DNA of 7,348 bases from Chitinophagaceae bacterium (GTDB lineage Bacteria > Bacteroidota > Bacteroidia > Chitinophagales > Chitinophagaceae): positions 1 to 7,348 of the forward strand of contig DMRT01000050.1 in NCBI GenBank assembly GCA_003455235.1, in the 5' to 3' direction. The position numbers and the translations under genes were made by a program. The notes below the pieces were generated by a model. That model did no database searches. It was not told the DNA's origin and saw nothing but the letters and a program-made list of their open reading frames with translations. Positions 1-5,483 of this stretch are shown here, piece after piece (position 1 is the stretch's first letter; each line of letters begins with the position of its first letter).

Positions 1-75
1 GTTGGAAAGGGTACAGTTAATCAGATAATTGGAAAGGCTGTTAAACCGGATAGAGGAACAGTAGTTTTAAGGTAA
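1..75 (+). CDS. Possible C-terminal end of a partial, unidentified protein
   Basis: Frame 1 is open from the window edge to a TAA at 73-75 and encodes 24 residues, beginning VGKGTV and ending GTVVLR. The other two forward frames stop within the first 30 bases. The composition could be the tail of a real protein, but 24 open codons can easily occur by chance. The segment also contains a degenerate repeat whose third copy lies beyond the stop, which argues for non-coding repeat sequence instead. No family is recognised. If real, the gene converges on the polysaccharide kinase gene at 212. Confidence 0.25.
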   Translation, partial: VGKGTVNQIIGKAVKPDRGTVVLR

Positions 76-106
76 GATAGTTGGAACGCAGTTTACTATA
101 AGGATA
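2..106 (+). repeat. Three imperfect copies of a ~25-bp motif
   Basis: The pattern TTGGAA...GTTWA...GATA occurs at 2-27, 29-52 and 81-106. Copies 1 and 2 share TTGGAAAGG, GTTAA and GATA, separated by slightly different spacers. Copy 3 has TTGGAACG, GTTTA and GGATA. The copies are divergent and only the right edge of a possible array may be visible. It may be a decayed non-coding repeat, or a protein repeat in a gene that ends at 75. Confidence 0.3.
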
Positions 107-138
107 GTGGATGCAATTTACAAATTAAGTACGGCTTC

Positions 139-191
139 GCCAATCTCAATCACAACATTATTTGAGTCGAATTAAAATTGGCTTGTTTTTT
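139..191 (+). terminator. Weak intrinsic terminator-like hairpin, plus strand
   Basis: GCCAAT (139-144) pairs with ATTGGC (177-182). Inside it CTCAA (145-149) pairs with TTGAG (162-166), leaving a 10-nt one-sided bulge (167-176). The hairpin is followed by a T-rich tract, TTGTTTTTT, at 183-191. The tail is on the correct side to stop plus-strand transcription arriving from the left edge, not the minus-strand kinase gene that ends at 212. The long bulge makes the structure weak. Confidence 0.3.
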
Positions 192-211
192 CATGATATT
201 GGGTTTATTTT

Positions 212-2566
212 TTATGCTGATTTTTTTTGTTTCCTGTTTTTGGATCCGTAGCCATACTCCTTATTTCCGTACACATAATTGTAGCCATATCCATAGCCTC
301 CCTTCTTGAACACCCCCCGGGTTTTTAAGCCATTGAAAATAATTGCCGGGTTCTTGATCGGATTGATCTGGTTGTTCTCATCAATACGCTTGATGAGCAT
401 TTTGGGCGTATAATTATGACGGATTACATACAGGGTGGCATCACAAAGCTTCGACAGGATGAAGGCATCGGTAACCAGGGCCGATGGCGATGTATCAATC
501 ACCACCATATCGTAATTGCTTTCCAGGTACTCAATCAGCTGTTCCACCTTGCCGCCGGCCAGCAATTCGGTAGGGTTTTCCGGCAGGTTGCCCGCCGAAA
601 TGAAATACAGGTTGTCGTGGGTACTCAGCTTATTCACCACTTCATAGGCATCTTTTTCGCCCGTGAGGAACTCGGTGGCGCCATACTCGTAATGCACATT
701 CAGTATCTTGGACAGTGTCGGCTGGTTAAGATCCAGGTCGACCAGGATCACTTTTTTACCGGTCAGCGACAGGCTTACCGCCAGGTTGGCTGCAATAAAG
801 CTTTTCCCTTCCCCGGATATGCTGGACGTTAACAGTATTTTCTTGTGGCTGGAATCAATTCCCAGGAAAGAAAGAGAAACCCTCAGTTTCCTGAATTCTT
901 CCGCTACAAAACTGCGGGTGCCCTTCTCAATCACCAGCGGGTTCTGCGTTTTTTCGTATGCAATCTCGCCAATGATGGGGATTGATGTCATTTTCTCAAT
1001 CTCGTTCCTGAATTTTATTTTACCGGTGATGGTATCTTTCAGAATAATGATTCCCGCAAAAGCGCCGATAGCGGCGATGATCGCCATCAGGTAGATCATC
1101 GATTTTTTAGGGCTCACCGGCACTTTACCGGCCAGGGCCTTATCCACCACCCGGCTATTGGATATCACCGACGCCAGCGACATTTCAATTTCCTGCTGTT
1201 TCTGAAGCAGGGTTTGGTATTGGTTGGCCTTGGTCATGTGTTCCCGGCTGATCTCCAGCAGCTGCTTTTCCTTTTTAGGAACAGAAGAAAGCATGGCATT
1301 GTATCCGCTGTTGGTGGAGCTGAGGCTTTGCCTTGACGCCACGAGGCTTTGCTTCTGGTTTTTAATATTGTCCACGATGCTGGGCCGCAGTGTAGCCATC
1401 TGGCTTTCCAACGCCTTCAGCTTCGGGTTGTTTTCACCTACTGTTTTTTTCAGTTTATCATATTCCAGCTGGGTGGTCTGTAACTGGGTGATCAGGTTTG
1501 AAAGCGAAGGATCGCTTACTCCCAGCGTGGAAGGAGCCAGCATTTCGCCGCTCTGTCTTTCCCCTACAAATTTCTCCACCTGGTTCAGCATTGACAGCTG
1601 CATGTTGATATCACCCAGCTTCTGGTCATTCTCACTTACACTTTTCAGGTAAAACCCACCTTGCGTTCCTATGTCCACCGCTCCGCTTCCTGATTTGTAT
1701 TGCTGAATCCTTTTTTCAATGGAGTCCAGCTCAATGGTAACACCACGCAGTTGTTCGTTTACAAAAGCCAGGGTATTCCTGGCCAGGGAATTCTTTTCTG
1801 AAATGGAAACCTGGTCGTACGTAATGATCAGCTGGTTGAGGATATCCACTGCCCGCTGCGGTATAGGATCCTTATAACTGAGTTCTACAATGGCCGACTG
1901 CTTGTTGGGAGAAATCTTCAATCCACGGGTAAGTCCGGCCGCCACATTCTGAGGCTCATCCAGAGAAAAGAAAAACTTCTTTTCTCCCTGGTTGAACGCA
2001 GCAAAATGATATTTGTTTGGCAGGAACTTCAGGGTTCCGTAAGCTGTACTCACAAATTGATTGACGGGATATTTATCCTTATTATTCAGCAACACAGTCT
2101 GGCTGGCCTTGTCGTAACTGAATTCTACTTTTTCAACCCCTATTATTGAGTCGGGGTTAAGCGCTTCAATCACCAGCGGCGAAAGAATATAAGCATCCCC
2201 GGCTTTCACTTTTCCTTCTTTGGAATAAGAAGCATACAGGCGCAGCACTTTCACCACTTTTTCCATGAGGGCACGTGACTGTAATACTTCAATTTCATTT
2301 TCGATGGTTTTCTTGGAAGCAATAAGATCCAGCGATTCCAGTATTTTGGAGTCTTCGCTTCCGGCGCCCCTGCGTTCATCTTTGATGATGATGGTGGCCG
2401 ATGCTTCGTAGATGGGCGTGGCAAAATGCAGGTACGTATACGCCGCTGCAAATGCCAACAGCATGAACAATACAAGCAGGGGCCAGTAAGGCAGATATTT
2501 GGCCACCAGTTGCTGGCCCATATTTGTCTCTTTCTCCTCAGTCATTATGTTTTTTTCCATTTCCAT
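212..2566 (-). CDS. Wzc-like polysaccharide co-polymerase / BY-kinase (tyrosine autokinase)
   Basis: This 784-residue inner-membrane protein regulates polysaccharide polymerisation and export, working with the Wza-type protein encoded just upstream. A Wzz-type region starts with a membrane helix at about residues 29-46. A long periplasmic part with coiled-coil character follows, then a PxxP segment (P483, P486) and a second helix at about 490-509. The cytoplasmic BY-kinase domain shows the oligomerisation motif E556xxR559xxR562, Walker A SISGEGKS (582-589, K588), Walker A' with D610 and D612, and Walker B with D691 in DTSP. The tail has seven tyrosines between residues 758 and 773, separated mainly by glycines: the usual autophosphorylation cluster. 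The Walker A' consensus DxDxR reads DLDLN here, so the arginine is lost. The ATG at 2564-2566 is chosen because GGAGG lies 8 nt before it; a TTG two codons earlier is too close to that site. No phosphatase gene is adjacent. Confidence 0.93.
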   Translation of the reverse strand: MEMEKNIMTEEKETNMGQQLVAKYLPYWPLLVLFMLLAFAAAYTYLHFATPIYEASATIIIKDERRGAGSEDSKILESLDLIASKKTIENEIEVLQSRALMEKVVKVLRLYASYSKEGKVKAGDAYILSPLVIEALNPDSIIGVEKVEFSYDKASQTVLLNNKDKYPVNQFVSTAYGTLKFLPNKYHFAAFNQGEKKFFFSLDEPQNVAAGLTRGLKISPNKQSAIVELSYKDPIPQRAVDILNQLIITYDQVSISEKNSLARNTLAFVNEQLRGVTIELDSIEKRIQQYKSGSGAVDIGTQGGFYLKSVSENDQKLGDINMQLSMLNQVEKFVGERQSGEMLAPSTLGVSDPSLSNLITQLQTTQLEYDKLKKTVGENNPKLKALESQMATLRPSIVDNIKNQKQSLVASRQSLSSTNSGYNAMLSSVPKKEKQLLEISREHMTKANQYQTLLQKQQEIEMSLASVISNSRVVDKALAGKVPVSPKKSMIYLMAIIAAIGAFAGIIILKDTITGKIKFRNEIEKMTSIPIIGEIAYEKTQNPLVIEKGTRSFVAEEFRKLRVSLSFLGIDSSHKKILLTSSISGEGKSFIAANLAVSLSLTGKKVILVDLDLNQPTLSKILNVHYEYGATEFLTGEKDAYEVVNKLSTHDNLYFISAGNLPENPTELLAGGKVEQLIEYLESNYDMVVIDTSPSALVTDAFILSKLCDATLYVIRHNYTPKMLIKRIDENNQINPIKNPAIIFNGLKTRGVFKKGGYGYGYNYVYGNKEYGYGSKNRKQKKSA

Positions 2567-2574
2567 CTTCAATG

Positions 2575-2579
2575 CCTCC
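2575..2579 (-). promoter_or_regulatory. Shine-Dalgarno site of the Wzc-like gene
   Basis: On the minus strand GGAGG lies 8 nt before the ATG at 2564-2566 and only 2 nt before an in-frame TTG at 2570-2572. It therefore supports the ATG as the start. It sits in the 17-nt gap after the wza-like stop codon. Strong Shine-Dalgarno sites are otherwise hard to see in this window, as is usual in Bacteroidota. Confidence 0.7.
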
Positions 2580-2583
2580 AGAA

Positions 2584-3327
2584 TTATTTTATAACCCTGT
2601 CCAATACAAGGATCAGGATTGAAATACCGCTGAATATATAGGGTATGATTGTTTGTGAACGGCTGGTGGTGGCAATCTTAGCCTTACTGGGTTCCACATA
2701 CACCACGTCGTTCGGTTTCAGGTAATAGTATTCTGACGTTAAAAAGTCGGCTGCGTTTATATCCAGGTGCCGGGTTATTCTTTTACCATCTTCCTCCCGG
2801 ATCAGCAGGATATTATCTCTTTTGCCATAAATCGTAATATCACCGGCCAGTCCCAGCGCTTTAATAAGCGATATTTTTTCACTGGGCACATTGATAACCG
2901 ATGGATTGGCCACTTCTCCCAGAACAGTCACCTCAAAATTCAACTGCCGGATCTCAACTATGGGATTGAGCAGTTCCTTTTTCTCGAGGATGATGCTGGT
3001 GATCTTATCAGTTAACTGCTTTTTAGTTAACCCGGCTGCCATCACATTTCCGAGTTTTGGCATCTGGATGGTTCCGTCGTTGTTAACCAGGTAACCCTTG
3101 GTGGTGTTATCCACCCGGTTATATTTAATATCTTCTTCCGGGCTCAGGCTTGAAATAACAATATTAAGGATGTCGTTTTTCTGGATGGGCGCTTCAATAG
3201 TGCTTAAAATCTGGCGTAGCTCCGAATCCTGGGCGTTCTGGAAATACGTGATTTTCTTGGACGGGGTACACGAGCTGCAAGCCAGTATAAACAGCAAGAT
3301 AATTGTAATGGAATACCTTCCAGCCAT
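2584..3327 (-). CDS. Wza-like polysaccharide export outer-membrane lipoprotein
   Basis: A 247-residue polysaccharide export protein expected to form the outer-membrane exit for capsule or exopolysaccharide. The N-terminus is a lipoprotein signal: a hydrophobic stretch at residues 7-16 followed by ACSSC. The lipidated cysteine is C17 or C20; neither fits the classical lipobox perfectly. The Poly_export domain covers roughly residues 45-125, with the signature GTIQMPKLG at 85-93 followed by GLTKKQL. An SLBB domain follows (VTVLGEVANPSVINVP and after). The C-terminus has a hydrophobic helix at about 227-244 ending in basic residues, in place of E. coli Wza's amphipathic barrel helix. At 247 residues it is much shorter than E. 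coli Wza, as is common in Bacteroidota, with apparently a single SLBB domain. It is the first gene of a two-gene unit; the kinase start follows 17 nt after its stop. The start is ATG with no clear Shine-Dalgarno sequence. Confidence 0.92.
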   Translation of the reverse strand: MAGRYSITIILLFILACSSCTPSKKITYFQNAQDSELRQILSTIEAPIQKNDILNIVISSLSPEEDIKYNRVDNTTKGYLVNNDGTIQMPKLGNVMAAGLTKKQLTDKITSIILEKKELLNPIVEIRQLNFEVTVLGEVANPSVINVPSEKISLIKALGLAGDITIYGKRDNILLIREEDGKRITRHLDINAADFLTSEYYYLKPNDVVYVEPSKAKIATTSRSQTIIPYIFSGISILILVLDRVIK

Positions 3328-3454
3328 AATATCAAATTATAGGTTACTTAATTAAAAATTTGTACAATTTGGGGAGAGCCTTTGGATAGGATAGGGAGGT
3401 AAGGAAGCGTTAAAGCAGAAATTAACTTGCGTTTCTTTTAACTGTATCCGGGGG

Positions 3455-3485
3455 TAAAAATACTATTAATAATATAATTTCCAAA
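3455..3485 (-). promoter_or_regulatory. Bacteroidota-type promoter for the wza-wzc unit
   Basis: Read on the minus strand, TTTG (3485-3482) is followed by a 19-bp spacer and TATTTTTA (3462-3455). This matches the Bacteroidota primary sigma pattern TTTG-N19-TAnnTTTG except for the last base. Transcription would start near 3448, giving a leader of about 120 nt before the wza-like ATG at 3327. The boxes are read directly; promoter activity is inferred. Confidence 0.55.
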
Positions 3486-3656
3486 TTAAACTTGAATTAT
3501 TTGTATAAGATAATCGAGCATAGCAAAATTGTTGAATTCCATATTCCCGGCACAGACAAATCTGCTATCTATAATCTCCGGCCTTGATTTTAGAAAATGG
3601 CCAAAATGACTGGTTTTTACCCAATTTTCAGAATTTTTCAGGTAAAAAAGATAAAA

Positions 3657-3688
3657 TTTGGTTTGAAAGCATATTATTTAGATATTTG
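3657..3688 (+). promoter_or_regulatory. Promoter of sdpR-sdpI
   Basis: TTTG (3657-3660), a 20-bp spacer and GATATTTG (3681-3688) match the Bacteroidota promoter pattern with one mismatch in the -7 box. Transcription would start near 3695, about 16 nt before the TTG start at 3711. The -7 box lies wholly within the palindrome at 3675-3696, which would allow repression by occlusion. Confidence 0.5.
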
Positions 3689-3696
3689 TCTAAATA
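3675..3696. promoter_or_regulatory. Palindromic operator, probable SdpR autoregulatory site
   Basis: The arms TATTTAGA (3675-3682) and TCTAAATA (3689-3696) are perfect 8-bp inverted copies with a 6-bp centre, giving a 22-bp palindrome in which only the 9/14 pair and the central T-T fail. Size and AT-rich symmetry fit the operators of dimeric ArsR-type winged-helix repressors. It ends 14 bp before the repressor's own start and covers the -7 box, so autoregulation is the natural reading (inference). Confidence 0.65.
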
Positions 3697-3710
3697 TTAA
3701 ATTACATAGC

Positions 3711-3971
3711 TTGAATTCGCTTTTTAAAGCCTTGAACGACAAAACCAGAAGAGAGATCCTGGAGCTTTTAAAGAATGGTGATTTAACAGCTGGTGAAATA
3801 GCCAGCCGGTTTAACATCAGCAAGCCCAGTATTTCACATCACCTCGATCTTTTGAAACAGGCAGGCCTTGTGCAGGCGGTAAAAGAAGGACAGTTTATTT
3901 CGTATTCCCTGAACACCACTGTAATGGATGAAATCATCAAATGGTTCGTTGATTTTAAGTCGAAAGAATAA
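3711..3971 (+). CDS. SdpR-family ArsR-type autorepressor
   Basis: An 86-residue winged-helix DNA-binding repressor. With a TTG start at 3711 the protein begins MNSLFKALNDKTRREILELL, which is the usual N-terminus of the SdpR branch of ArsR regulators and about their usual length. The helix-turn-helix covers LTAGEIASRFNISKPSISHHLDLLKQAGLV (shown in parts: LTAGEIASRF at 25-34, recognition helix KPSISHHLDLL at 38-48), followed by the wing (KEGQFISYSL). There are no cysteines, so the ArsR/SmtB metal site ELCVCDL is absent and metal sensing is unlikely. An ATG at 3597 would add 38 residues with no family resemblance and would place the promoter and operator inside the gene. The sdpI gene starts 10 nt after the stop, so the two are almost certainly co-transcribed. 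In B. subtilis, SdpR represses its own operon and is sequestered at the membrane by SdpI. Confidence 0.85.
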   Translation: MNSLFKALNDKTRREILELLKNGDLTAGEIASRFNISKPSISHHLDLLKQAGLVQAVKEGQFISYSLNTTVMDEIIKWFVDFKSKE

Positions 3972-3981
3972 ATTTAAAAAT

Positions 3982-4662
3982 ATGAAACAGTCGAAATTTT
4001 TACACCTGCTGCTGCCAGTACTGATCATGGCAATCCCCTGGGTATACCTGGCCGTTATCTGGAACAGCCTGCCACAAACCATCCCTACCCATTTCGGGTT
4101 GGAAGGAAAACCGGATGCGTTTGGAAAAAAGACAGAAGTGATTGTTGCGCCGCTTGTCATGACGATAACAGGCATTTTTGTTTATTTACTGCTGAAGAAT
4201 ATCCACCGGATTGATCCCAAGAAAAAATATTCGTCCACCACATCGGCCATCATGTCTAAAATTGCTTTTGCTGTGATTGTACTGCTGGCGGCAGTTACCA
4301 TGTTTATCCTGTACTGGACAATCAAAGGCCGGGTGGAAGGGATCCCTGCATTTTTTTGCGGGCTCAGCCTTTTTTTCGCCTACCTCGGCAACTTGATGCA
4401 CAGCGTAAAACCCAACTATTTTGTAGGCTTTCGGATTCCCTGGGCTTTGGAGAACGAGGAAAACTGGACAAAGACACATCGCCTGGCCAGCAAGATCTGG
4501 TTCACCGGGGGTATATCACTGGCCATTTTTTCTTTACTCGCAGGATCCAACATATTGCTGCTGATCGTTTTTTTCTGTACGGTCTTTCTAATGACCATCA
4601 TCCCGGTAATTTACTCCTACAACCTGTACAGGTTAGCCAACCGAACCGGCAATAAGGAATAA
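3982..4662 (+). CDS. sdpI: SdpI-family membrane protein (immunity/signal transduction type)
   Basis: A 226-residue polytopic inner-membrane protein. The N-terminal DUF1648 region has a helix at about 7-27 and the family signature IPTHFGLEGKPDAFGKK (34-50). Further helices lie near 53-71, 93-112, 122-139, 172-187 and 190-212. The SdpI domain signature is clear: NYFVGFRIPWALENEENW (145-162) followed by KTHRLASK. In B. subtilis SdpI gives immunity to the SdpC toxin and, when bound by it, holds SdpR at the membrane and relieves repression. In Bacteroidota, sdpR-sdpI pairs commonly stand without sdpABC, as here, and their ligand is unknown to me. The ATG at 3982 is chosen because an upstream in-frame ATG at 3928 would overlap the repressor gene and add a basic non-family extension. 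Transcription ends at the hairpin at 4673-4700. Confidence 0.9.
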   Translation: MKQSKFLHLLLPVLIMAIPWVYLAVIWNSLPQTIPTHFGLEGKPDAFGKKTEVIVAPLVMTITGIFVYLLLKNIHRIDPKKKYSSTTSAIMSKIAFAVIVLLAAVTMFILYWTIKGRVEGIPAFFCGLSLFFAYLGNLMHSVKPNYFVGFRIPWALENEENWTKTHRLASKIWFTGGISLAIFSLLAGSNILLLIVFFCTVFLMTIIPVIYSYNLYRLANRTGNKE

Positions 4663-4672
4663 TATTTCAAAT

Positions 4673-4700
4673 AAAAGCCCCGGCAAATGCCGGGGCTTTT
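4673..4700. terminator. Bidirectional intrinsic terminator between convergent genes
   Basis: AAAAGCCCCGGC (4673-4684), a 4-nt AAAT loop and GCCGGGGCTTTT (4689-4700) form a perfect 12-bp stem with a GC-rich core. The flanking A and T runs supply a U-tract in either direction. It lies 10 bp after the sdpI stop on the plus strand and 22 bp after the stop of the PepSY-like gene on the minus strand, so it can serve both. Confidence 0.9.
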
Positions 4701-4722
4701 CCAAACTCAAAAAACCAACTCG

Positions 4723-5169
4723 CTATTTTTTTGTTTTTCCTTCCACATCCAGGTCGCCGTTGCTTAAGCATTTCAGCTTAATGAACTGCTTTTCATTTTC
4801 AACGGTAACATAATACCTGGTTTGACCTTCATAATTTAATTCAAGGGCATTGGCCGATACCTGGTACCCGGCATACTTTTCAGCAATGGCCAGCGAAACG
4901 TTTAATGGCATCTGGTCGGCGCTGATGCTCCTGGACGTGCCCACCAGGTCTCCGTCTTCGTTGTACGCCGCATCTACCCGTACGCCGTTCAGCACAAAGG
5001 AGGCGAAATAAAAATCACTTGTCTTTTCCCAGTTCACCTGCTTTGCTTTTGCAAAGTCGCTGGCAAAAGCAGCTTTTACCCGGGGAGATACATTTTCACT
5101 TCCGGCAGCAAAGGCACTGGAAGCAACCAGCATTACGATGGCGGTTAAAACGGTTTTGAACTTTTTCAT
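4723..5169 (-). CDS. Small exported PepSY-like protein
   Basis: A 148-residue protein with a clear Sec signal peptide: MKKFK, a hydrophobic stretch at about residues 6-19, and likely cleavage after ASSAFA (A21) or A22. The mature part of about 126 residues has the pattern of the PepSY-like (DUF2874-type) periplasmic proteins common in Bacteroidota: an N-terminal helix (VKAAFASDFAKAKQVNW), then strands FYFASFVLNGVRVDAAYNEDGDLVGTSRSI, a helix starting at MPLNVSLAIAEKYAGYQV, and strands around YYVTVENEKQFIKLKCL. The function is unknown; the fold suggests binding rather than catalysis, and no catalytic residues are apparent. ATG 5169 is preferred to ATG 5205 because it puts MKK at the start of the signal peptide. 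The gene is alone on its strand, converging on sdpI and divergent from acpH. Confidence 0.8.
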   Translation of the reverse strand: MKKFKTVLTAIVMLVASSAFAAGSENVSPRVKAAFASDFAKAKQVNWEKTSDFYFASFVLNGVRVDAAYNEDGDLVGTSRSISADQMPLNVSLAIAEKYAGYQVSANALELNYEGQTRYYVTVENEKQFIKLKCLSNGDLDVEGKTKK

Positions 5170-5228
5170 AACTATACGTTTTAATTGTTTAAGATAACTG
5201 CCCATGGCCGGCAGTTTTGTTTACAACA

Positions 5229-5259
5229 CAAAAATAGCTTTTGCATCCACCCCCGTAAA
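5229..5259 (-). promoter_or_regulatory. Promoter of the PepSY-like gene
   Basis: On the minus strand TTTA (5259-5256), a 19-bp spacer and TATTTTTG (5236-5229) give an exact TAnnTTTG -7 box with a 3-of-4 match at -33. The predicted start near 5222 leaves a leader of about 53 nt before ATG 5169. The sequence match is direct; activity is inferred. Confidence 0.5.
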
Positions 5260-5275
5260 GAACATCTTTACCGGG
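5251..5275. repeat. Bulged inverted repeat over the PepSY-like gene's -33 box
   Basis: GTAAAG (5255-5260) and CTTTAC (5266-5271) pair around AACAT. After one C-C mismatch, CCC (5251-5253) pairs with GGG (5273-5275). The left arm contains the -33 element of the minus-strand promoter, so a protein bound here could control that gene. It could also be a chance palindrome; no long T-run supports a terminator. Confidence 0.35.
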
Positions 5276-5391
5276 CATGTTAATGAACGTTAAGCTCCTT
5301 ATAAACGGCAAACGGGGTCGTACTTTTAAGGATGATTGATTTACTCAAACCCGCCAGCAGCAAGCCATAGGAGTTTTTTCTTAATGGTTTA

Positions 5392-5442
5392 TTAAAAAGT
5401 GATTTCGTGCTGTTAAAAAGTGAAGGCGGCATTAACTTTTTA
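5392..5442. repeat. 11-bp direct repeats with partial inverted copy upstream of acpH
   Basis: TTAAAAAGTGA occurs exactly at 5392-5402 and 5413-5423, a period of 21 bp, about two helical turns. ACTTTTTA (5435-5442) is an inverted copy of its TAAAAAGT core and abuts the -33 element of the acpH promoter. The arrangement could be a regulator binding array. The A-rich sequence makes chance a real possibility. Confidence 0.4.
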
Positions 5443-5473
5443 TTTACTGCCGTGGCGAAACTGGTTATCTTTA
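5443..5473 (+). promoter_or_regulatory. Promoter of acpH
   Basis: TTTA (5443-5446), a 19-bp spacer and TATCTTTA (5466-5473) resemble the Bacteroidota pattern with one mismatch in each box. Transcription would start near 5479, only about five bases before the acpH ATG at 5484, so the message would be nearly leaderless. The 11-mer GTTATCTTTAA around the -7 box recurs before the gene at 6104. Confidence 0.45.
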
Positions 5474-5483
5474 ATGCCACGCT

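Larger units (their letters stand above)
3328..3710. other. Divergent intergenic region between wza-like and sdpR-like genes
   Basis: This 383-bp AT-rich stretch holds the minus-strand promoter at 3455-3485 and the sdpR promoter/operator at 3657-3696. Between the minus promoter and the wza-like start is a leader of about 120 nt. It contains a weak inverted repeat, GTTAAAG (3409-3415) and CTTTTAAC (3435-3442). I see no convincing gene, RNA gene or terminator in it. The frame open from ATG 3597 crosses the sdpR promoter and operator and is better read as non-coding until 3711. Confidence 0.6.
5170..5483. other. Divergent control region between the PepSY-like gene and acpH
   Basis: This 314-bp gap holds a minus-strand promoter (5229-5259) overlapped by a bulged hairpin (5251-5275), a pair of 11-bp direct repeats 21 bp apart (5392-5423) with a partial inverted copy (5435-5442), and a plus-strand promoter (5443-5473). 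A small AT-rich inverted repeat, TTAAT-N5-ATTAA, lies at 5381-5395. I see no supported gene. A minus-strand frame open across 5280-5483 continues into acpH antisense and has no recognisable family. Confidence 0.55.

Noticed and set aside
133..141. Tiny GGC-TTC-GCC hairpin near the left edge
   Set aside because: It has only three base pairs and shares bases with the longer GCCAAT/ATTGGC structure; no function can be supported.
3385..3412. GGGAGGTAAGGAAGCGTT resembling an ops/JUMPstart antitermination element
   Set aside because: It is on the plus strand, opposite to the polysaccharide genes, and matches the GGCGGTAGCG core poorly.
3711..3971. Metal-sensing ArsR repressor
   Set aside because: The protein has no cysteine and lacks the ELCVCDL site; its partner is SdpI, not a metal transporter.
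3928..3981. Upstream in-frame ATG extension of sdpI
   Set aside because: It overlaps the end of the repressor gene and adds 18 residues not typical of the family; ATG 3982 gives the normal SdpI N-terminus.
5177..5205. Second possible -7 box (TATCTTAA) and ATG 5205 for the PepSY-like gene
   Set aside because: There is no TTTG at the right distance upstream, and starting at 5205 would put 12 extra residues before the signal peptide.
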